In this document: one piece after another, positions 46,469 through 53,772 of the stretch | How positions within the stretch are numbered: the stretch's first letter is position 1 | Layout of the letters: every line of letters begins with the position of its first letter | Assembly: GCF_030407435.1 (NCBI RefSeq) | Contig: NZ_JASDDK010000003.1 | Coordinates: forward strand, 1-64,000 | Source of the DNA: Winogradskyella bathintestinalis | GTDB lineage: Bacteria > Bacteroidota > Bacteroidia > Flavobacteriales > Flavobacteriaceae | Direction of reading: 5' to 3' | DNA length: 64,000 nt | Position numbers and translations under genes: made by a program | The notes under the pieces: model-generated | What the model was told of the DNA's origin: nothing | The model's database searches: none | What the model saw: the letters and a program-made list of their open reading frames with translations, nothing else

Positions 46469-47650
46469 TTAGCTTTTTTTCTTGATGTCAATTCTGTTTT
46501 CATCAAAAGCAGAAGGTAGTAATTTAGGAATAAATTTCACAAACAAAGGCAATAATAACATGCCTCCTGGTAACAAAAAAATAGCTAAACTCGGAATGGA
46601 TTTAAAAATATCCATTAATTGCGATTGAATTTTCTTTTGTTCTTCGTCTGTAAGTTGCCGTGTTGTAGATTGTGCTAAAAGTGTCATTGCTTCTTTACTT
46701 TCAGATAATTCTGTTATTAACCTTTTGCTGTTACGCGTTATTAGTTTAGAAACAACTTTACTGCTATTATTATAAAAACTTTGCGCTAAATTTTTAGAAC
46801 TTAAAAAAGCTACTTGTTCTTTGTGTTCGTCATAAAACAAATTGATATCATTAACGGATTGAGCGACAATTTCGCTATTAAGAGACAGATCATTCTTTAA
46901 GCGCACCAAAAATTCACGTTCTTCAGTATCAATTAATTTATCCGTCCAAGAGGCCATACACACCAAATCAATAACATATAATTTCTCTAATGGAGCACTT
47001 ATAAAGGCGACAGCTTCATCATAAGACGGTAGCTTAGAATTTTTATGTCTTATAGAATCTTCAAATAGTTTAATGAGGTTTTCGTCGTATTCGGTTTTTT
47101 CAGACTTTTGGTCTATTACGGAGAATACTATAGTTTCTAACGCAGATTCTAATCGGTTTACATAAGTTTTTATATTGTTTTCATCTTTAAGAAAACGATG
47201 ATAACCTAAAACATCAACAAACAACAGCGCATTTATTAAAAAATAATTAAAGCTTTTTGAAATAAAGTTATCATCAATATGAATACGTTTATGAATAACT
47301 TGTTCTAATAAATTATCGGGTTTTTTATTGCCAAATAATTCTTCAAAAAAGGATCGCTTTTTATCATCTATAGATTTGTAATATCGAATTAAACTATCTA
47401 AAAAATCTTCTTTCGTATTTTCCTTTATAAAAATGAAATAATAAGTTAGTAATAGATTAATTTTACAGCGCTCTTCTTCAGTAAAATCAAAGGGTTTAAC
47501 AATGTCTAATACAACTTTAATATTACTTCCATATATAAATCCAGCATGTTTTAAGCGATTATAAAACTCGGCGTTTTCGGTCTCAGAATACTTTGTTTCA
47601 GAAACTTGAGTTAGTAATTTTTTTATCCAGCCATGAGCTGATGGATTCAT
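46469..47650 (-). CDS. LETM1-like domain protein, 393 aa
   Basis: The N-terminus reads MNPSAHGWIKKLL and the C-terminus contains IPSLAIFLLPGGMLLLPLFVKFIPKLLPSAFDENR, a LETM1-like membrane segment. The middle is helical and charged, with an acidic TerB-like stretch (DLVCMASWTDKLIDTEEREFLVRLK). Eukaryotic LETM1 acts in mitochondrial ion exchange. I recall bacterial relatives in flavobacteria being named LETM1-related biofilm-associated proteins, but the function is not established. It has a TAACTTTG -7 element 20 bases before the ATG. Confidence 0.75.
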   Translation of the reverse strand: MNPSAHGWIKKLLTQVSETKYSETENAEFYNRLKHAGFIYGSNIKVVLDIVKPFDFTEEERCKINLLLTYYFIFIKENTKEDFLDSLIRYYKSIDDKKRSFFEELFGNKKPDNLLEQVIHKRIHIDDNFISKSFNYFLINALLFVDVLGYHRFLKDENNIKTYVNRLESALETIVFSVIDQKSEKTEYDENLIKLFEDSIRHKNSKLPSYDEAVAFISAPLEKLYVIDLVCMASWTDKLIDTEEREFLVRLKNDLSLNSEIVAQSVNDINLFYDEHKEQVAFLSSKNLAQSFYNNSSKVVSKLITRNSKRLITELSESKEAMTLLAQSTTRQLTDEEQKKIQSQLMDIFKSIPSLAIFLLPGGMLLLPLFVKFIPKLLPSAFDENRIDIKKKS

Positions 47651-47669
47651 AACGCTAATTTTAACGCTA

Positions 47670-47677
47670 CAAAGTTA
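47670..47677 (-). promoter_or_regulatory. Putative -7 element of the LETM1-like gene (TAACTTTG)
   Basis: TAACTTTG on the minus strand fits TAnnTTTG and lies 20 bases before the ATG at 47650. Confidence 0.4.
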
Positions 47678-47711
47678 AATTTTTATAGCAATAAATCATG
47701 AATTTATTTCA

Positions 47712-47785
47712 TTAACAAAAGCTTAACAAAACCGCACCTTTCTTTTTTTCGTAGGTAGAACAGAGACACAAATTAATTAACAAAA
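47712..47785 (+). promoter_or_regulatory. Candidate control region of the DUF4331 cassette: three TTAACAAAA copies
   Basis: TTAACAAAA occurs at 47712-47720, 47723-47731 (one helical turn apart) and 47777-47785, just before the cassette's first ATG. AAAACC and CGTAGG (47750-47755), 16 bp apart, resemble an ECF-type promoter. No TAnnTTTG box is seen. Chance is possible in AT-rich DNA. Confidence 0.25.
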
Positions 47786-47797
47786 ATCTCAAAAATT

Positions 47798-48457
47798 ATG
47801 AAAAAAACAAAAATTTTAATCGCAACAGCAATAGTATGTATTGCTACGTTTGTTGCCATTGCAGCCGATCATATTGATGCGCCTGCAGTAACAGGTGGAA
47901 CAAGTGATATTACGGACTTTTATGCCTTTAGTGGTGAAGACAATTCTAACATAGCGTTTGTGGCTAATGTGCAAGGGCTTCTATTGCCTGGTGATACGGG
48001 TAGTGCGTCATTTGATGAAAATGTTCTTATTGAAATTAATATCGATACGGATGAGGATGCCGTTCAAGACTTAGTTATCCAAGCGATTCCTAGAGATGGT
48101 AGAATGTACTTTTTTGGACCTTATGCTACAAATAGTACAGATTTATCGAGTAGTATAGGTACGACTTCGTCAATTCAAGGTGTGGTAGATATTACGCAAT
48201 ATGGTGAAAATGCAATTACAGCAACGGCTAACAACATGACCTTTTTTGCAGGTCCAAGAGATGATCCTTTCTTTTTTGATTTTGATCAATTCAACTCTAT
48301 TTTAGACCCAGATAATTCTGCGTCTTCATTCAATGATCCTGGTATAGATAAATTTGCAGGTACTAACGTATTGTCTGTAGTTGTAGAGGTGCCAAAATCT
48401 ATGATAGGCGGTTCAGGTAATATTAATACTTGGGTAGAAACGAAAAGAAAACAATAA
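47798..48457 (+). CDS. DUF4331 family secreted protein, N-terminal half type, 219 aa
   Basis: Signal peptide MKKTKILIATAIVCIATFVAIA, with the mature protein starting ADHIDAPAVTGGTSDITDFYAF, the hallmark opening of DUF4331. It continues through VLIEINIDTDEDAVQDLVIQ, TFFAGPRDDPFFFDFDQFN and ends LSVVVEVPKSMIGGSGNINTWVETKRKQ, which is where the first half of full-length DUF4331 proteins ends. The second half is supplied by the next gene. The function of the family is unknown. First gene of a four-gene cassette. Confidence 0.88.
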   Translation: MKKTKILIATAIVCIATFVAIAADHIDAPAVTGGTSDITDFYAFSGEDNSNIAFVANVQGLLLPGDTGSASFDENVLIEINIDTDEDAVQDLVIQAIPRDGRMYFFGPYATNSTDLSSSIGTTSSIQGVVDITQYGENAITATANNMTFFAGPRDDPFFFDFDQFNSILDPDNSASSFNDPGIDKFAGTNVLSVVVEVPKSMIGGSGNINTWVETKRKQ

Positions 48458-48482
48458 TCTCAAAAAATTAAAAATCATGAAA

Positions 48483-48528
48483 CATCTTGATCATTAATAT
48501 TCATTTAATGATAGAATACTATAAGATG
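48483..48528 (+). other. Hairpin between the two DUF4331 genes
   Basis: Inner stem ATCATTAA (48490-48497) with TTAATGAT (48505-48512), extended by outer arms CATCTT (48483-48488) and AAGATG (48523-48528). There is no T-tract. It may affect mRNA stability or the ratio of the two products. Confidence 0.45.
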
Positions 48529-48565
48529 TAACATGAGACAATAACAATAATTAAAAATAGAACTC

Positions 48566-49150
48566 ATGAAAATAAATAATATAAAAATATTCGCAGTAGC
48601 AATTTTAGCGTCAATGACTGCTTTTAATTGTAGCGATGACGATGATAGTATAAACATCCCTGACGGACCAGATTTTTCAGGAACGTATATTCAACAAGAC
48701 CAAATGGCTAGACCTGCTATTAATACCGTTTTAGTTAATGATGGTATGAAAGATGCTTTTAATACTACGGTGCCTTCAAACATGGGAGCGATGTTTGCCG
48801 AACCATTTCAGGCTAAACTCGAAGCTTTAAGTCCTGCTTATGACCCTGCAAATCCAACGGATGCTAATGCACTAGGATTTACTGCTGAAGCATTTGCAGG
48901 GGTTTTGGCTACCGATGTACTTACGGTATCCTTAGATGGTGAAACCACATTCTTTAATCCAGCTTCTGGTGCAACCTTAACAGGTAGAACTTTAGCTGAC
49001 GATGTTATAGATGTAGAATTGATATTGATATTTGGTGGTGAAGAAGGATTAAGTAACCCAGAAGTTCCTGGATTAGTATCTGACAATGTAGATGGTAACG
49101 ATAAACCATTTTTAACATCATTCCCTTACTTAGCGTCTCCTCATATGTAA
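48566..49150 (+). CDS. DUF4331-type lipoprotein, C-terminal half type, 194 aa
   Basis: Lipoprotein signal MKINNIKIFAVAILASMTAFNC with Cys22 followed by an acidic SDDDDS spacer. The body carries the features of the C-terminal half of DUF4331 proteins: DQMARPAINTVLV, KDAFN, a predicted-strand region, then GRTLADDVIDVELILIFGG and VDGNDKPFLTSFPYLASPH at the end. It follows the N-half gene by 108 bp and has its own signal peptide, so this is a genuine two-gene split, not a frameshift. The halves may form one complex, one free and one tethered. The function is unknown. Confidence 0.85.
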   Translation: MKINNIKIFAVAILASMTAFNCSDDDDSINIPDGPDFSGTYIQQDQMARPAINTVLVNDGMKDAFNTTVPSNMGAMFAEPFQAKLEALSPAYDPANPTDANALGFTAEAFAGVLATDVLTVSLDGETTFFNPASGATLTGRTLADDVIDVELILIFGGEEGLSNPEVPGLVSDNVDGNDKPFLTSFPYLASPHM

Positions 49151-49166
49151 AATAGGAATAACTTTA

Positions 49167-49204
49167 AATTCTGAAGTAAGGTCTATTGACTTTACTTCAG
49201 AATT
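49167..49204 (+). terminator. Long 17-bp hairpin after the DUF4331 pair (possible attenuator)
   Basis: AATTCTGAAGTAAGGTC pairs over 17 bp (one G-U wobble) across a TATT loop, 17 bp after the stop. It is followed by ATTATTTT, a modest U-rich tract, so it may partly terminate or stabilise the upstream message before the TPR and TonB genes. Confidence 0.55.
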
Positions 49205-49243
49205 ATTTTAAAACAAAAAAAAACTCAAAAAAACCTTTTAATC

Positions 49244-50527
49244 ATGACACTTAAAACAACCTTTCCCCTTCTTTTATTGGTATTTATATTCAATTGTACT
49301 GATAAGCCTAAAAAAGTCACAAACAAAAACGATTACAATCAATATTTAACCACCAAAATAGATAGCACAGCGCTTTTCGCAACAGCACAATTTTGGAATA
49401 ATAAAATTAATCCTGAATTAGATCAGTTCTCTGTTCTTTCAGCACGCGCTGGTGGATATACAAAAGTATTTGATGCCACAGGTAATATTGATTATCTTAT
49501 TAAAGCTGAAAATGATTTATTAGAATCTAATAAAATTTCAAATTATAAGAATTCGGCGGTATTAAAAACATTAGCTACAAACTATATTTCACAACACCGT
49601 TTTCAAGAGGCTTTAAAACTTCTAAAAATAGCTGAAACAAATGGCGATAAGCTAAATACAACGAAAAAGATGCTTTTCGATGTACATTTAGAATTGGGAA
49701 ATTACATTTATGCAGAAGCCTATTTAAAAGAGATTAAAAATAATTCCGATTTTGATTATTTAATACGTCTAGCAAAATGGGAAGATCACAACGGAAATTT
49801 AGAAAAAGCGATTGAAAACATGGAAAAAGCCATGACAATTGCAGAATCCTCTAATCAGAAATATTTAAAACAATGGTCTTACACAAACATTGCCGACTTC
49901 TATGGTCATGCTGGTGAGATCGAAAAATCATATAACTATTTTCTAAAAGCATTAGAATTAGATCCTAATGATGCCTATGCTAAAAAAGGAATTGCATGGA
50001 TTGTGTATTCACATGAGAACAATTCAGAGGAAGCTTTAAATATATTAAATCATGTTACTACTTATTACAACGCACCAGATTACGATTTATTAAAAGCTGA
50101 AATTGCTGAATTTCAAAACAATGAAACGTTGAAATCTGATGCCATTAAGAATTACCAAATGGCTTTAAATAATAAGCATTACGGTGAAATGTATAATGCT
50201 TATGATGTAGCGCTTTATGCAGATGAATTTTCACAACCAGATATGGCTTTAGAAATTGCCAAGACTGAAGTAGAAAATAGACCAACCCCGCAATCTTACG
50301 ATATGTTAGCTTGGAGTTATTTTAAACAAGGCAATGTTAAAAAAGCTAATGAAATTATTGAAGAGTATGTAGATGGTAAAACATTTGAGCCCGCGGTTTT
50401 ATATCATGTAGCAGAAATTTATAAAGCAGCAGGAAAAACCGATAAGGTAACACCAATAAAGAAAGAATTAATTGCTAGTCTTTATGAATTAGGACCTTTA
50501 ATGAAATCTAAAATTAAACAACTATAA
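49244..50527 (+). CDS. TPR-repeat lipoprotein, 427 aa
   Basis: Signal peptide with lipobox IFNC (MTLKTTFPLLLLVFIFNC, Cys18). Almost all the rest is tetratricopeptide-like helices: FQEALKLLKIAETNGDKLNT, NLEKAIENMEKAMTIAESSN, EKSYNYFLKALELDPNDAYAKKG and SEEALNILNHVTTYYN, followed by QSYDMLAWSYFKQGNVKKA. It overlaps the next gene by one base (TAATG), so it is translationally coupled to the TonB receptor. It probably works with that receptor at the outer membrane. The ligand is unknown. Confidence 0.87.
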   Translation: MTLKTTFPLLLLVFIFNCTDKPKKVTNKNDYNQYLTTKIDSTALFATAQFWNNKINPELDQFSVLSARAGGYTKVFDATGNIDYLIKAENDLLESNKISNYKNSAVLKTLATNYISQHRFQEALKLLKIAETNGDKLNTTKKMLFDVHLELGNYIYAEAYLKEIKNNSDFDYLIRLAKWEDHNGNLEKAIENMEKAMTIAESSNQKYLKQWSYTNIADFYGHAGEIEKSYNYFLKALELDPNDAYAKKGIAWIVYSHENNSEEALNILNHVTTYYNAPDYDLLKAEIAEFQNNETLKSDAIKNYQMALNNKHYGEMYNAYDVALYADEFSQPDMALEIAKTEVENRPTPQSYDMLAWSYFKQGNVKKANEIIEEYVDGKTFEPAVLYHVAEIYKAAGKTDKVTPIKKELIASLYELGPLMKSKIKQL

Positions 50528-52752
50528 TGATGATAAAGCAAATTTTAGCACTGTTATTGTTTAGTTGTTTTTCGACTTTGGTCACGGCCCAAAACCTGAA
50601 AGGGTTAGTAGTTAATGAACTCAATCAACCTTTAGAAGCTGCATACGTATATAATGAAACAACAGAAAGTCATGCACATACCGCAGAAAACGGAGTGTTT
50701 GTGTTGACTAACACGAGCCTAGGGGATTCAATAAGAATTGGTTTATTAGGTTACAAAAGAAAACTTGTAAAACTCGAAGTAACAGAGAATTTTAGAATTG
50801 TTCTTGAAGAAAAAACCTTTCAGTTAGATGAGATGGTTATCAAAGAAGAAATGAATACGGTTAATACCATTTCAAGATTAGATTTAAATATAACTCCGGT
50901 AAATTCCTCACAAGAGGTATTACGAAAAGTACCTGGTTTATTTATTGGTCAGCATGCAGGTGGAGGTAAAGCTGAGCAAATATTTTTGCGTGGATTCGAT
51001 ATCGATCACGGAACGGATATTTCGCTTTCAGTCGATGGTATGCCCGTAAATATGGTTTCTCATGCACATGGTCAAGGCTATAGTGATTTGCATTTTGTAA
51101 TTCCAGAAACCGTTAACAAAATCGATTTTGACAAAGGCGGTTATTATGCCCAAGAAGGTGATTTTAATACCGCAGGTTATGTCAATTTTAAAACAAAGGA
51201 CTATTTAAAACAAAATGAAATTTCATTGTCGGCAGGTCAGTTTAATACGTTGAGAACGGTTGGGTTGTTCAATCTTATGGAAAACACAAAAAACCAAAAT
51301 GCTTACGTTGCCATGGAATATATTGGCACCGATGGCCCGTATAAATCTCCGCAGAATTTCAACCGTTTAAATCTCTTTGGAAAATATGTAATGTTTTCGC
51401 CCGAGAACGATAAATTGACTTTAACAGCGTCACATTTTACAAGTCGTTGGGATGCTTCTGGTCAAATTCCACAGCGTGAAGTTGATAATGGAAACATTTC
51501 CAGGTTTGGTGCCATCGACGATACTGAAGGTGGAGAAACCGAACGAACTAATCTTAATGTTACATTCGATAAATATATCGATGATAACACCAAATTAAGT
51601 TCTAATGCTTTTTATTCACATTATGCCTTTGAGCTGTATTCAAATTTTACGTTCTTTCTAGAAGATCCTGTAAATGGTGATCAAATTTTTCAAAAAGAGG
51701 ACCGTAATATTTTTGGGGCTAACGCCGCTATCTCGCATACTAAATTCTTAGGAAATACAGAATTGGTTCTAACCTCTGGTTTAGGTATAAGACACGATAT
51801 TTCTGATGATGTGGAATTATCACGGACTTTAAATCGAAGCACAACATTAGAAAGTATTCAACTCGGAGATATCAATCAAACTAACATTGATGCTTTTGTA
51901 AATGCGGAGTTTGAATTTGGAAAACTAAAAATAGCACCAGCTTTACGATTAGATTATTTTAAGTTTTTGTACAATGATGCGCTCCAAACAGAATATGAAA
52001 CATTATCTGAAACCAAAACGATTGTAAGTCCTAAGTTGAATTTCTTTTTCAATGCTCAAGACAATTTACAATTATATTTAAAATCTGGTCTAGGATTTCA
52101 TTCCAACGACACTAGAGTCGTGGTAGCCAACGGTGGCGAAGACATTTTGCCACGCTCATACGGCGCAGATTTAGGAACCGTTTGGAAACCTTTTCCAAAA
52201 CTTATAGTGAATACGGCACTTTGGTATTTATTTTTAGAACAAGAGTTTGTCTATGTTGGTGATGCCGGGGTTGTTGAACCAAGTGGAAAAACAAGACGTT
52301 ATGGATGGGATTTTGGTTTACGTTATCAAATGACCGATTGGTTATTTTTAGATACTGATGCCACAGTAACTAATGCGAGAAGTATTGATGAGCCAGACGG
52401 TGAGAACGACATTCCATTAGCACCAGATTTTACCTTAACTGGTGGGTTGTCGTTTGATGATCTCAACGGATTTTCGGGTGGTCTGCGCTTTCGATATTTA
52501 GATGATAGAGCTGCAAACGAAGATAATTCAATTGTTGCAGAAGGATATATGGTAACAGATTTTAATATCAACTATAGTATGAAAAATATTACACTTGGTT
52601 TGGCTATTGAAAACTTGTTTGATGTCGAATGGAACGAAACTCAATTCGCTACAGAATCGCGTTTGCAAAATGAAGCGCAATCGGTAGAAGAGATTCATTT
52701 TACGCCGGGGACACCGTTCTTTTTAAAAGGAACAATAAGTTATAAATTTTAA
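50527..52752 (+). CDS. TonB-dependent outer-membrane receptor, 741 aa
   Basis: Signal peptide MMIKQILALLLFSCFSTLVTAQ, then a carboxypeptidase-regulatory-like Ig domain (LKGLVVNELNQPLEAAYVYNE, residues about 23-105), a plug domain (EVLRKVPGLFIGQHAGGGKAEQIFLRG) and a 22-strand barrel ending GTPFFLKGTISYKF with terminal Phe. The plug has a His-containing stretch MPVNMVSHAHGQGYSDLHF, also seen in other bacterial receptors linked to metals, but the substrate is not established. ATG 50527 shares a base with the preceding stop; ATG 50530 is the other option. Last gene of the DUF4331 cassette, followed by a strong terminator. Confidence 0.93.
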   Translation: MMIKQILALLLFSCFSTLVTAQNLKGLVVNELNQPLEAAYVYNETTESHAHTAENGVFVLTNTSLGDSIRIGLLGYKRKLVKLEVTENFRIVLEEKTFQLDEMVIKEEMNTVNTISRLDLNITPVNSSQEVLRKVPGLFIGQHAGGGKAEQIFLRGFDIDHGTDISLSVDGMPVNMVSHAHGQGYSDLHFVIPETVNKIDFDKGGYYAQEGDFNTAGYVNFKTKDYLKQNEISLSAGQFNTLRTVGLFNLMENTKNQNAYVAMEYIGTDGPYKSPQNFNRLNLFGKYVMFSPENDKLTLTASHFTSRWDASGQIPQREVDNGNISRFGAIDDTEGGETERTNLNVTFDKYIDDNTKLSSNAFYSHYAFELYSNFTFFLEDPVNGDQIFQKEDRNIFGANAAISHTKFLGNTELVLTSGLGIRHDISDDVELSRTLNRSTTLESIQLGDINQTNIDAFVNAEFEFGKLKIAPALRLDYFKFLYNDALQTEYETLSETKTIVSPKLNFFFNAQDNLQLYLKSGLGFHSNDTRVVVANGGEDILPRSYGADLGTVWKPFPKLIVNTALWYLFLEQEFVYVGDAGVVEPSGKTRRYGWDFGLRYQMTDWLFLDTDATVTNARSIDEPDGENDIPLAPDFTLTGGLSFDDLNGFSGGLRFRYLDDRAANEDNSIVAEGYMVTDFNINYSMKNITLGLAIENLFDVEWNETQFATESRLQNEAQSVEEIHFTPGTPFFLKGTISYKF

Positions 52753-52851
52753 GATTATAAAAGCTTTCAACCCTTAGTTTGTGGGGAAGCAGATTAAGTT
52801 TGTTGATTGGTGACTAACAAAAAAGATTAACCCTTGATTAAGGTTAGTCGA

Positions 52852-52870
52852 ATCATGAGTTATTCATGAT
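52852..52870. other. Short perfect hairpin ATCATGA/TCATGAT
   Basis: Seven-base perfect arms with a 5-nt loop upstream of the terminator. GACTAAC (52812-52818) and GTTAGTC (52843-52849) form another pair just before it. The TonB receptor's 3' UTR is therefore highly structured. Confidence 0.45.
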
Positions 52871-52898
52871 GTTTTTTGAGTTTTTTTGTTAGGGAAGG

Positions 52899-52928
52899 CA
52901 CCTACTCGAAAGAGTGGGTGTTTTTTTT
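52899..52928 (+). terminator. Terminator of the DUF4331/TonB cassette
   Basis: CACCTACTC pairs with GAGTGGGTG (one wobble) around a GAAA tetraloop, followed by eight T. Confidence 0.85.
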
Positions 52929-53027
52929 GTAAGATGAAGAAAAAAATATAAGTAGAGCAGAATTGATAAATGCAATGAAGCGTTTCATAAACTATCATGG
53001 CATAATATAAATTAGAAACGTAAAATA

Positions 53028-53555
53028 TTATAGAACTAATAAACGTAAAGATTTTATACCGTTTCGTTTTCTAGTTTTTACTGTGCTTATCGATATTTTC
53101 AAATGTTGAGAGACTTCTTTTTGCGTATAACCTTTTATAAAAAGTAGTTCTATAATTTCACAGCGTTTAGCAGATATTTTAGGTAGAAATTTTTTAATCC
53201 CGATAGCGTCTGTGCTTTGATCTAAATCATAAGTATGAGTAAGCAAATGTTCGTACGCGTCTGAATTCAAATTGTTTTTAGCTTTTTTAAAAGACTTAGA
53301 TCTTACGGTATCAATAGCGGAGTTACGTGCTATATTTAATATCCATGTAAAAAAACGTCCTTTTTTAGAAGAATAGGATGCGGCATTTTGCCAAGCTTTA
53401 ATAAAAGTATCTTGTAAGAGTTCGTCAGTAATAGCATTATTTTTTACAATATTGAAAATAACACCTCTAATACTGACAGCGTACATTTCATATAATTTTT
53501 TAAAAGCTTTTTCATCTTTATTTTGAAATTGCTCTACTAAGTCTTCTATCTTCAA
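53028..53555 (-). CDS. ECF-type RNA polymerase sigma factor, 175 aa
   Basis: Region 2 reads FKKLYEMYAVSIRGVIFNIV, ITDELLQDTFIKAWQNAASY and GRFFTWILNIARNSAIDTVR. Region 4 is a helix-turn-helix (CEIIELLFIKGYTQKEVSQHLKISISTVKTRKRNGIKSL). Length is typical. ECF genes usually sit next to an anti-sigma gene, but none adjoins here: downstream on the same strand is the terminator of the TonB cassette, upstream is a divergent peptidase. It may be free-standing or controlled by a distant partner. It faces the DUF4331/TonB cassette, which is a candidate target. Confidence 0.9.
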   Translation of the reverse strand: MKIEDLVEQFQNKDEKAFKKLYEMYAVSIRGVIFNIVKNNAITDELLQDTFIKAWQNAASYSSKKGRFFTWILNIARNSAIDTVRSKSFKKAKNNLNSDAYEHLLTHTYDLDQSTDAIGIKKFLPKISAKRCEIIELLFIKGYTQKEVSQHLKISISTVKTRKRNGIKSLRLLVL

Positions 53556-53772
53556 AGTGGAATTATTTAGTGGAAACTAAAAATAATTAAGAACTGCTTC
53601 GGTATAGTGCTCATTTAGATAATTTGTTAACCTGAATCAGATAATTTTAGCCGTTTTATCTCAAAATTATAATTAAAAGAGATAAGATTAAAATTCTTTA
53701 TTTATTGTATTCACAGATTTAAAAACATCATAAATTTCAGTATTTTTATGCCTATAATTAAAACAACAAAAC

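Noticed and set aside
48458..48565. Frameshift or sequencing error breaking one DUF4331 gene in two
   Set aside because: The 108-bp gap contains a hairpin, and the second gene begins with its own lipoprotein signal peptide, so two genes are intended.
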